In this document: piece by piece, positions 16,924 through 26,591 of the stretch
Layout: every line of letters begins with the position of its first letter
Position numbering within the stretch: position 1 is the first letter of the stretch
Assembly (NCBI RefSeq): GCF_029223195.1
Contig: NZ_JARHUF010000015.1
Location: 1-64,000 of the forward strand
Origin: Vibrio sp. CAU 1672
GTDB taxonomy: Bacteria > Pseudomonadota > Gammaproteobacteria > Enterobacterales > Vibrionaceae
Direction: 5' to 3'
DNA length: 64,000 nt
Program-made: the position numbers and the translations under genes
Notes under the pieces: generated by a model
What the model was told of the DNA's origin: nothing
The model's database searches: none
What the model saw: only the letters and a program-made list of their open reading frames with translations

Positions 16924-19380
16924 TCACGAGTTTACAGGGGTTAACAATTGTTTCAGCAAGCTCATAACCACCAGCGCCAAAGTGATGAAAGTGGCAATCG
17001 GTAAAGCTATCCACAATTCGGGGTGAAATTGCACGTTCAGCTCAAAACCATATTTCATCACAGCGGCAACACAGCTTTCAGCGGCCAGGATGGCTACCGT
17101 ACTGGCGATAAGTGCCATTACGCCGTATTCTGCCCACAAGGTAAGGTTGATGCGTTTTCGGCTGGAGCCAAGGGTTCGGTATAAGCGAATTTCATGTTGT
17201 CGCTGGGCAAGGCTCAGCCTTAATAAGGTGAAGATCAGTAATAAGCCCGCAACAACCCCGAGTACTGCCAATATTGTAATAGCGGTAATAATTTGCTGGA
17301 TTAGAGCCTGTATTTTTTCACCCATAGTACGAATATCCAGAACCGAAACCGTCGGGTGGTTACGTGACATTGCCTGAAGTAACGATTTGTTGCCCTCTTC
17401 AATGCGGTAACTGAGCAGGTATGAACCAGGCAGGCTCGCCATTACATCAGGCGAAAAAATGAAATAGAAGTTTGGTTTCATGTCGCGCCATTCAACAGCA
17501 CGAATCGAGTCAACGGTTGCATCAAAAACCTGGCTGTTAATCACAAATCGCAACGAATCACCGATATCAAGCGCCAGCGCTTTTGCAACTTCTTCTTCGA
17601 CGGAGACACTGTTGCTGTTGGTCCAGCCTCCGGCAATGACATCGTTGTAATCGGGTAGCGTTTCGCCCCATGTCAGGTTTAACTCACGCTGTGTAGCATC
17701 CGTTCCCTCACCTTCAAACTCAATAGTGTTTACGTCTTGCCCGTTGATTTGGCTTAACCGCCCGCGAATGATAGGGAAAGCCTGTGACCGCGTAACTCCA
17801 TTTGCATCTAACGTGCTAAGGTAGTCTTTTAACTCGTATTCAGCAATATTTAACGCAAAAACGTTGGGGGCATTAGCCGGTAATGTTTTTTCCCAGTCGG
17901 TTAGAATATCACCGCGTACCAACCAGATCACCGAAAGCAACATAAGCGACAGCGCTAATGCACCAAACTGCAGCCCACTTGTTAAAGGGGTCCGGTTTAT
18001 CCGGCTTAGCGCGAGCTTCATGGCCGGGTTGACCGCAAGTTTGGCCAGTATCCGCGTCAGGCCAATGCTGATAAACGCGAGGCTAACAAACAAGATGCCA
18101 ATCCCACCAAGTACAATCCAGACCAAACGATTATTGGCATACAAGACTAACAGAGGAAGTACCGGAACCAGCACTAACCATAAGCGGTGCCATGAACGTC
18201 TGCCGGTGCCTTGCTGCAGAACTTCAACCGCTGGCGTGTCGATCAACCCCAGCATTGGTATGCCCAGCGCCGGCACTGTGATCAAAACCGCCGATGATAT
18301 TGCGATAACAGCGGGCATGACGCCGTAACGTGGCAAGGGATCTGGCAACAGGTCTTTAAGCGGGATCCGTAACAGGAACTCTAAGCCCCCACCCAGCAAT
18401 AGCCCGACCACTGCGGCACTGATAATCAGGATACCAACCTGAATCAAAAGCCATTTCTCAATCCAGCGCCGACTTGCCCCGAGACTTTTTAGCATAGCTA
18501 TTGTTTGGGTGCGGCTGTTCACGTAGCTTTGGCAAGTCAGTACCAGTGTAGTTGCAGCCATAATGATAACAATCGCTACTGTCAGTGAAAGATACTGGGT
18601 GGTGCGTTCAAAAATTTCGTTGCTGCGGCTTGCTGTATCCTGGGTGCGCCATCGGTCGCTAGGTGTTAGTGCCGTCGCCTCTTGTAATTGTCTGAGCTTT
18701 TGCTCACCAGCGAGCAGGTAGAGGCGATATTGAACCCGGCTTCCAACCTGGATAGCGCCGGTTCTGGCAACATCGCTAAGGTGAATATACGCCGAAGGCA
18801 TTTGCTGAAACGGGTTAAAACTTAAGCCAGGTTCCATCAGAACAGCGCCGGAAACAACAAAATCCGCATCACCAATAGTGACACTGTCACCGGACTTTAC
18901 CGATAGCTGGGTCATGATCCGCTCATCAAGCCAAAGCTGGTTTGGTGCAACCTGATTGTTTCCGTCAGAGTCTAACTCCAGGTCGCCCATCAACGGATAG
19001 CTCTCATCTACAGCTCGAACCGATATCAGCTGCATACCATGATCGCTGAATGCCATTGTGGCGAAACGTACCATCTGTGAGCGTGGCAAGTCAGACGTTA
19101 ACTCAAGCAAAGCGTCATTAAGTGGGTTGGCGGAAATAAACACCGCATCTGCGGTCAACGCCTCCTTTCCCTGCTTGACAATGACCTGTTCCATACGCTC
19201 AGCCAATGCTGACAAAGCAAAAATACTGGCGATGACTAGTACCAGCGCCACACTTATCGGCCATAGATTGCCCTGACGAATTTCATTGAAGCTCCAGCGA
19301 AACAAGCTTTTACTCGGTGCAACTAATGGTTTTGCTTTGGTCGCACGGCCTGATCCGGAAGAAACGATATCTGATGACAT
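16924..19380 (-). CDS. ybbP: ABC transporter permease, YbbP-type (FtsX family)
   Basis: The 818-residue protein has the duplicated FtsX-like layout: one helix near residues 40-60, a large extracytoplasmic domain, three helices about 270-380, further helices in the middle (about 405-500), a second periplasmic domain, and three helices near 695-805. It would be the membrane part of a MacB/LolCDE-like mechanotransmission transporter with YbbA. The cargo is not known; in E. coli the ybbA-ybbP-tesA cluster suggests a lipid or hydrophobic substrate. Its ATG shares one base with the ybbA TAA (TAATG), so the two genes are translationally coupled. Confidence 0.9.
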   Translation of the reverse strand: MSSDIVSSGSGRATKAKPLVAPSKSLFRWSFNEIRQGNLWPISVALVLVIASIFALSALAERMEQVIVKQGKEALTADAVFISANPLNDALLELTSDLPRSQMVRFATMAFSDHGMQLISVRAVDESYPLMGDLELDSDGNNQVAPNQLWLDERIMTQLSVKSGDSVTIGDADFVVSGAVLMEPGLSFNPFQQMPSAYIHLSDVARTGAIQVGSRVQYRLYLLAGEQKLRQLQEATALTPSDRWRTQDTASRSNEIFERTTQYLSLTVAIVIIMAATTLVLTCQSYVNSRTQTIAMLKSLGASRRWIEKWLLIQVGILIISAAVVGLLLGGGLEFLLRIPLKDLLPDPLPRYGVMPAVIAISSAVLITVPALGIPMLGLIDTPAVEVLQQGTGRRSWHRLWLVLVPVLPLLVLYANNRLVWIVLGGIGILFVSLAFISIGLTRILAKLAVNPAMKLALSRINRTPLTSGLQFGALALSLMLLSVIWLVRGDILTDWEKTLPANAPNVFALNIAEYELKDYLSTLDANGVTRSQAFPIIRGRLSQINGQDVNTIEFEGEGTDATQRELNLTWGETLPDYNDVIAGGWTNSNSVSVEEEVAKALALDIGDSLRFVINSQVFDATVDSIRAVEWRDMKPNFYFIFSPDVMASLPGSYLLSYRIEEGNKSLLQAMSRNHPTVSVLDIRTMGEKIQALIQQIITAITILAVLGVVAGLLLIFTLLRLSLAQRQHEIRLYRTLGSSRKRINLTLWAEYGVMALIASTVAILAAESCVAAVMKYGFELNVQFHPELWIALPIATFITLALVVMSLLKQLLTPVNS

Positions 19381-20072
19381 TATTCGTCCTCCATTAGCTC
19401 ACCCGCCTCCATGCGGTAGATACGATCACACCGTTCCGCCAGCTCTCTGTCGTGGGTTACCAGCACCAGTGTTGTGCCGTGTTGTTCATTAAGTTCAAAT
19501 AACAGCTCAATCACCATATGTGCAGTGTGGTGGTCAAGGTTACCGGTCGGTTCATCAGCGAACAGCAGTTCTGGTTGCGTCATAAAGGCTCTGGCTAATG
19601 CGACCCGTTGTTGTTCCCCTCCCGAAAGCTGACTTGGCAGGTGATGGATACGTTTTTGCAGGCCAACACTGTCTAACAGCGCTTTGGCACGTTCAAAGTC
19701 TTCAGCTTCACCCCTTAATAAGCACGGTAAGGTAACATTGTGCAACGCAGTCAAACTGGGGATAAGTAGGAAACTTTGAAACACAAAGCCCAGAGATTGG
19801 GCGCGTATCTGAGCGCGAGCTTCATCATCCAACCGGGCCAGTTCATGGCCCAGTAACCTGATGCTACCTGATGTTGGTGTGTCTAACCCCGATAGTAAGG
19901 TCATCAATGTTGACTTTCCCGCACCGGATGTGCCAACTATCGCAATCTTCTCGCCTTTTTTGATCTCAACATTTATATTTTTTAGTATTGTGAGATGCTC
20001 TTGGTCGGTCGCGACTTTCTTTGAAACTAAACTGGCTTGAATTATCGGTGGTTGAGATACAGGTATTTGCAT
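19380..20072 (-). CDS. ybbA: ABC transporter ATP-binding protein, YbbA-type
   Basis: This is a LolD/MacB-class ATPase with all motifs: Walker A GTSGAGKST, Q-loop FVFQSFLLIPS, signature LSGGEQQRVALARAF, Walker B LLFADEPTGNLD and H-loop VTHDRE. I place the start at ATG 20072 (230 residues). The longer frame would add 14 residues lying wholly inside the tesA signal peptide, antisense. The chosen start codon overlaps the tesA start by two bases in CATG, so each gene's promoter must lie within the other's coding region. The Shine-Dalgarno is weak (GGAAAG about 10 nt upstream). Confidence 0.93.
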   Translation of the reverse strand: MQIPVSQPPIIQASLVSKKVATDQEHLTILKNINVEIKKGEKIAIVGTSGAGKSTLMTLLSGLDTPTSGSIRLLGHELARLDDEARAQIRAQSLGFVFQSFLLIPSLTALHNVTLPCLLRGEAEDFERAKALLDSVGLQKRIHHLPSQLSGGEQQRVALARAFMTQPELLFADEPTGNLDHHTAHMVIELLFELNEQHGTTLVLVTHDRELAERCDRIYRMEAGELMEDE

Positions 20073-20673
20073 GATTCGTCTACTTTCCATAGTGTTGTGT
20101 TTTGTTATTTCCACTGCCGTGTCAGCCAGTGGAAAATTGCTTGTGCTGGGCGACAGTCTCAGCGCAGGTTATCAAATGCCGATTGAACAAAGTTGGCCCA
20201 GCTTACTCCCTGATGAACTCTCAGCACACGGCCAAATTGTAACCGTCATTAACGGTAGTATCTCTGGCGACACCACCGGCAACGGCCTTGCCAGATTGCC
20301 GGCGCTGCTCAATCAGCACACGCCTGATTTTGTGTTAATAGAACTGGGTGCCAACGATGGCCTGAGAGGTTTCCCTCCACAAGTTATTACGTCCAACCTG
20401 TCCAAAATGATTACCATGATTAAAGATTCTGGTGCCGATGTGATCATGATGCAGATCCGCGTACCTCCTAATTATGGCAAACGCTACAGTGATGCGTTCT
20501 TTAACATTTATTCAAAACTCGCTGACCATCAGCAGGTTGCGCTAATCCCCTTCTTCTTAGACCACGTTATCACAAAACCTGAGTGGATGATGGCGGATGG
20601 CCTGCATCCCAAACAGGAAGCTCAGCCCTGGATAGCGGAATTTGTGGCGCAAGAACTGATTAAACATCTGTAA
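20071..20673 (+). CDS. tesA: Periplasmic lysophospholipase/thioesterase TesA
   Basis: TesA is an SGNH hydrolase that cleaves acyl-CoA thioesters and lysophospholipids in the periplasm. The 200-residue protein has a signal peptide ending near AVSASG, then block I LVLGDSLSAGYQMP (catalytic Ser), block II GSISGDTTGNGLARLP, block III ELGANDGLRGF and block V DGLHPKQEAQP (catalytic Asp and His). This is the full catalytic set. It is divergent from ybbA/ybbP as in E. coli, and the two start codons overlap in CATG. Confidence 0.95.
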   Translation: MIRLLSIVLCFVISTAVSASGKLLVLGDSLSAGYQMPIEQSWPSLLPDELSAHGQIVTVINGSISGDTTGNGLARLPALLNQHTPDFVLIELGANDGLRGFPPQVITSNLSKMITMIKDSGADVIMMQIRVPPNYGKRYSDAFFNIYSKLADHQQVALIPFFLDHVITKPEWMMADGLHPKQEAQPWIAEFVAQELIKHL

Positions 20674-20760
20674 TTTTACTGGTCTAGCTCAATATGTTTA
20701 ACCGGACTTTACGTTACCCTAGACAAGAAATTATCCATCCACCGAGGTTAGACATTAACA

Positions 20761-21960
20761 ATGCTTATCGAACCGATCATTAACGGTGTAATTGCCCGTT
20801 CCGCCCATCCGTACGGGTGTCAAGCTGCCATCAAAGAACAAATTGATTACGTTAGAAATGCACCTCAAATCCAACATGGTCCAAAGCGAGTGCTGGTCAT
20901 CGGTGCATCGTCCGGGTTTGGTCTGGCTGCGCGAATTGCTCTTACTTTTGGTGGTGCTGACGCGGATACTATAGGGGTCTCTTTTGAACGGGGACCGTCT
21001 GACAAGGGAGTCGGTAGCGCTGGCTGGTATAACAATGTCTTTTTTAAGCAGGAAGCAGAGAAACAAGGCCGTACCGCAATCAATATTGTTGGTGATGCAT
21101 TTTCTGAGTCTGTCCGCAGTCAGGTTATTGAAGCCATCGAAACCTACTTTGAAGGTGAAGTTGATTTGGTTATTTATAGCCTTGCAGCCGGGGTACGACC
21201 AAAGCAAGGCAAAGATGATTTTTGGCGCAGTGTCATTAAACCGATTGGTGAGTCTGTATCAGGTGCTTCGATCATATTAGAGAATGATCAATGGGTGGAA
21301 ACCACATTGGAGCCAGCCAGTGAAGAAGAAGCACAAGCCACACTCAAAGTTATGGGCGGCGAAGATTGGGAAAGCTGGATAGATGCATTAATAAATGCTG
21401 ATTCTATTGCACAAGGCTGTCAGACTATCGCATTTTCCTATGTTGGACCTGAAATTACCCACCCTATTTACTTAGATGGCACACTGGGCCGGGCTAAAGT
21501 TGACCTGCATCAGGCCAGCCATTCATTAAACCTGAAGCTGGCCAACTATGATGGCGGTGCTTATGCGACAGTATGTAAAGCATTAGTCACCAAAGCGAGT
21601 GTCTTTATTCCAGCTTTCACTCCCTATCTGCTCGCCCTATATAAAGTTATGAAAGAGTCCGGCACGCACGAAGGTTGTATTGAGCAAATGCAGCGCCTGT
21701 TTACCACCAAGCTTTATGGTCAACCACTGGTACCAGTTGACGGCGAGCGGCTGATTCGAATCGATGATTTGGAGCTGGAGCCAGATACACAAGCCAAAGT
21801 CCGTGAGTTGCTCGCCACGATGAACCAGGACAACTTTACCGAAATTGGCGATTATGCCGGCTACAAAGAAGAATTCATGAAACTTAATGGGTTTGGATTT
21901 TCATCGGTAGACTACAGCAGGGATGTTTCTATGGAAGACTTGCGCAATTTACAACCCTGA
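20761..21960 (+). CDS. fabV: Enoyl-ACP reductase FabV
   Basis: FabV performs the last step of each fatty-acid elongation cycle, reducing enoyl-ACP with NADH, and replaces or backs up FabI. FabV was first described in V. cholerae and is naturally resistant to triclosan. The 399 residues match the family. Visible are the N-terminal NAD-binding motif VLVIGASSGFGLAARIA (near 43-60), the catalytic YLDGTLGRAK (Tyr-x8-Lys, near 235-244) and the conserved C-terminus KLNGFGF.. . It follows tesA by 87 bp. That gap has ACTGGTC, similar to one FadR half-site, which is too little to call. Confidence 0.95.
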   Translation: MLIEPIINGVIARSAHPYGCQAAIKEQIDYVRNAPQIQHGPKRVLVIGASSGFGLAARIALTFGGADADTIGVSFERGPSDKGVGSAGWYNNVFFKQEAEKQGRTAINIVGDAFSESVRSQVIEAIETYFEGEVDLVIYSLAAGVRPKQGKDDFWRSVIKPIGESVSGASIILENDQWVETTLEPASEEEAQATLKVMGGEDWESWIDALINADSIAQGCQTIAFSYVGPEITHPIYLDGTLGRAKVDLHQASHSLNLKLANYDGGAYATVCKALVTKASVFIPAFTPYLLALYKVMKESGTHEGCIEQMQRLFTTKLYGQPLVPVDGERLIRIDDLELEPDTQAKVRELLATMNQDNFTEIGDYAGYKEEFMKLNGFGFSSVDYSRDVSMEDLRNLQP

Positions 21961-22004
21961 GCGGGTTGTAATGTCTCAATTATGAGAAGCCACTGCTGCA
22001 GTTG

Positions 22005-22033
22005 AAGTCCTGAGTACTTTTCAGGGCTTTTTT
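22005..22033 (+). terminator. Intrinsic terminator of fabV
   Basis: AAGTCCTGA (22005-22013) pairs with TCAGGGCTT (22021-22029), with one G-T wobble, and is followed by a run of Ts. It lies about 45 bp after the fabV stop. Confidence 0.8.
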
Positions 22034-22158
22034 CTGCCTCACGCCAGAGGCTATCTATACTTATTCTTATCGGCTTCAGCATCTAAGCCTGCCGGTTCAT
22101 CAGTACCATCAATCCGACCCGCCGCAGGACGTGGAGGGTTACAGCAAGGACGGCTAAT

Positions 22159-24069
22159 ATGGGGACATTACGTACTCTTGATTACACCATCCCCGATTCG
22201 ATGCAGAAAAGTTGGCAGAGTATCGTCAACCTTCTGGCTCAAATTGCAGGGGTACCTACCACGTTAATCATGCGGGTCCACGCTGATCATATCGAGGTCA
22301 ACAACAGCAGTAACACACCAGGTAATCCCTATCATGCCGGCGACACGGAACCGTTAGGCAGCGGTCTTTATTGCGAGTATGTCATCAATCAGAACTCAAC
22401 ATTATTAGTTAAAGATGCCCTTAGTGACCCAGCCTGGCAACGGAATCCTGATATTAAACTGGGGATGATTGCCTATTGCGGTATGCCACTTAACTGGCCC
22501 AATGGTAAGTCATTTGGCACATTGTGCATGCTGGATAATAAAGAGAACGAGTTTTCAGACACCTATCAGCAATTGATGACCAACTTTAAAGATTCGATAG
22601 AAGCGCAGCTGGCAGTGGTATTTCAGCAGCAAAAACTGCTCAGGCTGAATAATGAGTTAAAACATCGTGTCGAAACCCGCACCAGCGATCTCGCCCAACT
22701 CAGTTACTCCCTTACCCAGGAGATAGATCGCCGTAAGAAAGCAGAACACCAAGTGTGTTATCAGCGAACACACGATCAAGGCACTGGTTTTTTTAACCGC
22801 GCCGGATTAGAGACGCTCCTCGCCGACACCCTTACAGGTTGTGATCATGACAACGAAACTGTCACGATCATTAATATCGGTTTTAGCAATGCACGCAGCA
22901 TTCAAATTAAATACGGTTTTGAAGCTTTTGATAATGTGCTTATTGAATTTCGCCAACGTTTGGCTGAGGAAGAATCTGACACATTCATAACCGGGCGGCC
23001 GAGCTCCAATGATTTGGTCATCATCGCCAAAAACTCAGGGACAGAGCGTCAGTTGCAGCACATTATTGACGACCTTGTGCAGATCACGCTCGGCAGTTTC
23101 GATATCGACGACAGCGAAGTGCACCTTCACGCATTTCTCGGTGTCGTTCAGGCTAATCACAGCAGTAATGCCAAACAGTTGCTGCAACACGCCAGTTATG
23201 CCATGTTGCTGGGTAAAGAATCCGGCGATCCTTACAGCTTCTTCTGTGAAACTCACAGCCATGAATTAACTTATCACAATCAGCTTGAAAGCTCTTTGCT
23301 TGAAGCCGTCAGAAATGATGATTTAATGCTCTATTTCCAGCCTAAGGTGTCCCCCGGAACGCATAGGTGGATTGGCGCAGAGGCCTTGCTGCGCTGGCGG
23401 CATCCGGTACTGGGCGATGTGTCTAACGAGGCACTTATCCATATGGCAGAGCAGAACGGGCTGATTTTTGAAGTGGGATCATTTGTACTGCGTGCCGCGA
23501 TCAGCAAAGCTAAGCAATGGTCGGAGCGAGTCAATGATTTTCGCATGGCTGTGAACATCTCTCCGGTTCAATTGCAAAACCTTAATTTTGCCGATCAGGT
23601 CCAGCATCTGTTAGAAACGTATCACCTCCCTCCTCAGTTCCTTGAACTGGAAGTCACTGAAAGTGCAATCATTGCTGATGAAGTCATTGCTTGTAATACA
23701 TTGAATAAGCTCCATAATCTTGGCGTGACATTGTCACTCGATGATTTTGGCACCGGCTATGCGTCGTTCAGTTATCTGAAGAAGTTTCCTTTCGATTCGA
23801 TCAAAATCGACAAGAGTTTTGTTCAGCAAATGGAAAAGTCGGTTGATGACCGCGCCATTGTTCGCTCAATTATCCACGTGGCGAAGAAACTCGATTTATT
23901 GGTTGTGATCGAAGGCATCGAATCCGTCCAACAAGAGCAGTTCTTGATCCGGGAAGGGTGCGATATTGGTCAAGGCTTTTTATATGGAAAGCCCATGCCC
24001 GGCATAGAATTTGAGCAAAGTTTATTGAATCAACACCTTTTGTCCGGAGAAAACCGCCATTCTTCTTGA
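22159..24069 (+). CDS. Cyclic-di-GMP phosphodiesterase (GAF, degenerate GGDEF, EAL)
   Basis: A soluble 636-residue protein. A GAF sensor domain occupies residues about 15-165, a helical linker about 165-205, a GGDEF-like domain about 205-355 and an EAL domain about 370-620. The GGDEF signature is replaced by SSNDLVII, so cyclase activity is not expected. The EAL domain keeps the catalytic set: EALLRWRHP, NISPVQLQ, ELEVTES, LDDFGTGY, IKIDKSF, VIEGIES and GQGFLYGKP. It should hydrolyse c-di-GMP in response to a small ligand or GTP. AAGGA lies 8-9 nt before the ATG. It sits 72 bp upstream of the ATPase gene, possibly co-transcribed. Confidence 0.9.
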   Translation: MGTLRTLDYTIPDSMQKSWQSIVNLLAQIAGVPTTLIMRVHADHIEVNNSSNTPGNPYHAGDTEPLGSGLYCEYVINQNSTLLVKDALSDPAWQRNPDIKLGMIAYCGMPLNWPNGKSFGTLCMLDNKENEFSDTYQQLMTNFKDSIEAQLAVVFQQQKLLRLNNELKHRVETRTSDLAQLSYSLTQEIDRRKKAEHQVCYQRTHDQGTGFFNRAGLETLLADTLTGCDHDNETVTIINIGFSNARSIQIKYGFEAFDNVLIEFRQRLAEEESDTFITGRPSSNDLVIIAKNSGTERQLQHIIDDLVQITLGSFDIDDSEVHLHAFLGVVQANHSSNAKQLLQHASYAMLLGKESGDPYSFFCETHSHELTYHNQLESSLLEAVRNDDLMLYFQPKVSPGTHRWIGAEALLRWRHPVLGDVSNEALIHMAEQNGLIFEVGSFVLRAAISKAKQWSERVNDFRMAVNISPVQLQNLNFADQVQHLLETYHLPPQFLELEVTESAIIADEVIACNTLNKLHNLGVTLSLDDFGTGYASFSYLKKFPFDSIKIDKSFVQQMEKSVDDRAIVRSIIHVAKKLDLLVVIEGIESVQQEQFLIREGCDIGQGFLYGKPMPGIEFEQSLLNQHLLSGENRHSS

Positions 24070-24141
24070 CCTTCTCCTTTACTCTCTTTGCCGGGATTTT
24101 TATAATCGCGGCCCGCTTCTCATCAAAAGGCACATATCTTT

Positions 24142-25797
24142 ATGGATCAGTTGACTGCTACGTTAAAGAAAATCGAAAAGCAGAACTATCGCGCATACCA
24201 ACAAATCAAGGGCCAGTACGATTTTACAGACTTCTCCTTGTCGATTGATTATGTTCAGGGGGACCCTTATGCTTCCCCTTCTCGCCTGCGTGCCACTCGT
24301 GCCTGGTCTCTGACCGGATTGGAATGGTTAAAAGACGCATCACCAGCTTATCAACGCGCCGCACGAGACTTTATCGCCCGTAGCTTCGATCAGTTTGCCA
24401 AACAAGAAGCGAGTGTGTCTATCTCGCTCAGCGGACAAACCGTGTTAGACAACACCGCCGTGCTGTTTACCGATGAGGGAATTGAGCTTCGTTTTCGGGT
24501 TAATCTGCCGGCAGATGGCCGTTCAGTTTTAGGTAAGAAAGCGAGCAATATTCTTACCTTCCACTTACCTAAGTTTATTCGTCGGGCAACACTGGAACGT
24601 GAGCTTGATAAAGAAGCACTGATCAGACACTGCCAGGTAGTTGAAGATCAGGATGTCCTGAGAGCTCAGCTGGAAGCGAACGATCTGGTAGCGTTTGTTG
24701 CTAACGACAGTATTCTGCCGCGTATTGCTGGTAACTGTGATTTACCGATGAGAGATGCCGAGCTATTTCAGGCTCCAGACTCGCTACAAGTAACACTGCA
24801 TGCGCCGAATAAAGGCTACATAACCGGTTTGGGGATCCCGAAGGGTATTACTTTGATTGTCGGTGGTGGCTTTCATGGTAAATCAACCTTGCTTAATGCT
24901 GTGGAGCGCTCGATTTACGACCACATTCCCGGGGACGGCCGTGAATACATTGTCACCGACCGCAATGCGATGAAGATTCGCGCCGAAGACGGACGATGTG
25001 TGCACCACCTGAACTTGTCCAACTACATCAACCATCTCCCGATGGGTAAAGATACGGCGGATTTCTCGACACAGGATGCGTCGGGCTCAACATCCCAGGC
25101 TGCCTGGTTACAGGAATCGATCGAAGCTGGCGCGAGCTCACTGCTTATTGATGAAGATACATCCGCGACTAACTTCATGATTCGGGACGAACGCATGCAG
25201 GCTTTAGTCGCCAAAGGAGACGAGCCGATCACGCCGTTGGTCGATCGTATTGGCCAGTTACGTGATGAGATGGGCATTTCCACCATCATTGTAATGGGTG
25301 GCTCAGGCGATTATCTTGATGTTGCCGACACCGTTATCCAGATGCATGATTATCAGGCGGTGGACGTAACGGAAAAGGCGAAATTGGTGATTCAGCAGCA
25401 CCCGACTCAGCGCCATAATGAATCTGAAGAGGCGCTGAAAACCTTCCGTCCACGCGCATTAAACAGAGTGGCGTTGATGAGTATTCTGACTGACGGTAAA
25501 TTCCGCGTGTCCGCGAAAGGATGTGACTCGCTGCGATTCGGTAAAGAGTTCACGGATCTTAGTGCCCTTGAGCAACTTGAGTCGTCTGATGAAGTGAACG
25601 CGATTGGCTGGCTATGGTTTCAACTGGCCCAGCAGCCAGGCTGGTGTGATCATCCAGCTAAAGAGATCGAAGATATGCTGTCCGGCGACTGGCATGATGT
25701 AATGCCACAACAAGGTGACTTGGCTAAGCCGCGAACTCTGGATGTGATGGCCGCGTTGAACCGGATGCGTAAATCTCAGTTTAAGCCCTCTCGATAA
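24142..25797 (+). CDS. ABC-class predicted ATPase (COG3044-like)
   Basis: The 551-residue protein matches the family described as predicted ATPase of the ABC class, whose biological role is unsettled. The P-loop is GGGFHGKSTLLNAVE (near residues 241-255), Walker B is SSLLIDEDTSATNFM (near 332-346) and STIIVMGGSGDYLDVAD lies near 380-396. The N-terminal 200 residues lack any domain I can name. No membrane segments or transporter partner are seen, so it is not a classical transporter ATPase. It follows the EAL protein gene and has its own terminator. Confidence 0.82.
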   Translation: MDQLTATLKKIEKQNYRAYQQIKGQYDFTDFSLSIDYVQGDPYASPSRLRATRAWSLTGLEWLKDASPAYQRAARDFIARSFDQFAKQEASVSISLSGQTVLDNTAVLFTDEGIELRFRVNLPADGRSVLGKKASNILTFHLPKFIRRATLERELDKEALIRHCQVVEDQDVLRAQLEANDLVAFVANDSILPRIAGNCDLPMRDAELFQAPDSLQVTLHAPNKGYITGLGIPKGITLIVGGGFHGKSTLLNAVERSIYDHIPGDGREYIVTDRNAMKIRAEDGRCVHHLNLSNYINHLPMGKDTADFSTQDASGSTSQAAWLQESIEAGASSLLIDEDTSATNFMIRDERMQALVAKGDEPITPLVDRIGQLRDEMGISTIIVMGGSGDYLDVADTVIQMHDYQAVDVTEKAKLVIQQHPTQRHNESEEALKTFRPRALNRVALMSILTDGKFRVSAKGCDSLRFGKEFTDLSALEQLESSDEVNAIGWLWFQLAQQPGWCDHPAKEIEDMLSGDWHDVMPQQGDLAKPRTLDVMAALNRMRKSQFKPSR

Positions 25798-25810
25798 GTT
25801 TTTATCCCTC

Positions 25811-25840
25811 AAAGGCGATGCATTATGCATTGCCTTTTTT
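25811..25840 (+). terminator. Intrinsic terminator
   Basis: AAAGGCGATGCA pairs with TGCATTGCCTTT around a 3-nt loop (one G-T wobble) and is followed by Ts. It starts 13 bp after the ATPase stop codon. Confidence 0.85.
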
Positions 25841-25867
25841 ATCTAGCTGCACAGCTATCTTTTTAGG

Positions 25868-26491
25868 CTATGCCCTCAACAGATTCCATGCCTCGCACAA
25901 AATACGAAAACGCTCCGGATCTCCGTTATCACGGTCAGGGTGCCACCGCAGGGCCAGTCTGCGCCACTGCTTGCGAATTTCTGTTGCCGTCGCGGTACTC
26001 TCAAGACCAAATAATTCCAGCGCCTGAAGCCGGTTTAGATCGGTCATGGTTTTTCCGCCTACGTGTTGTTGGTAACGGGTCCAGAAGGCATCGAGTAAAC
26101 GGCGAACTTCCCCTTCGTCTGCTTCATAATTTGCCCACATCAGGTAATAGTCTCTGAGAGGGTCTTGCGGGTTAATCCGATGCCGGCAGGCTTCTCTGGC
26201 AGACATCAACAAGATGTCCATTGCCTCTACCTGTAACCAATGGTCTGGGTACAGCGTTTCCTGTAGTTGGAATAACCCGTTCATTATCAAAAAGTTACGT
26301 TTAAACAGGTCTTTATCCGGAGAAGCGTCTAACTGGGTAATATAGCCCTGATCAATCAATGCCTGAGCTAATGTATGTACTTTCCATCCGCTTGGTTGCC
26401 GCTTGATAATGTCGAGCATGGGCCACAACAGCGGGTTTTCCATGTCATGTTGGATGCCTTGACTGACCTTGGTTTGTTCTTGCATGAACAC
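25868..26491 (-). CDS. DnaJ-related protein with C-terminal J domain
   Basis: The 207-residue protein has a DnaJ-related N-terminal domain (residues about 15-135) and a short J domain at the C-terminus (about 150-207). The J domain carries the HPD motif in LRWHPDRDNGDPERFRILCEA, needed to stimulate DnaK ATPase. No glycine/phenylalanine linker or zinc finger is present, so it is a specialised co-chaperone, not DnaJ itself. The client is unknown. Met1 and Met3 are both possible starts. It is convergent with the ATPase gene. Confidence 0.87.
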   Translation of the reverse strand: MFMQEQTKVSQGIQHDMENPLLWPMLDIIKRQPSGWKVHTLAQALIDQGYITQLDASPDKDLFKRNFLIMNGLFQLQETLYPDHWLQVEAMDILLMSAREACRHRINPQDPLRDYYLMWANYEADEGEVRRLLDAFWTRYQQHVGGKTMTDLNRLQALELFGLESTATATEIRKQWRRLALRWHPDRDNGDPERFRILCEAWNLLRA

Positions 26492-26538
26492 TCTTGGTTC
26501 TTATCGTTGGTATTGTTGAGCTTAGTATACCCCAACAA

Positions 26539-26569
26539 AAAAGCCGATGGCGGATGGCGATCGGCTTTT
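26539..26569 (-). terminator. Intrinsic terminator of the 2OG oxygenase gene
   Basis: AAAAGCCGAT (26539-26548) pairs with ATCGGCTTTT (26560-26569). On the minus strand a TTTTTTG tail follows. It lies just beyond the oxygenase stop. Confidence 0.83.
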
Positions 26570-26591
26570 GCGGATTAGTGTCGAAATATCG

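Noticed and set aside
20674..20760. FadR or FabR operator before fabV
   Set aside because: Only a single ACTGGTC half-site is present, without the inverted partner.
20755..21207. 150-residue ORF antisense to fabV
   Set aside because: It is a shadow of fabV, which matches its family along the full length; no independent signal.
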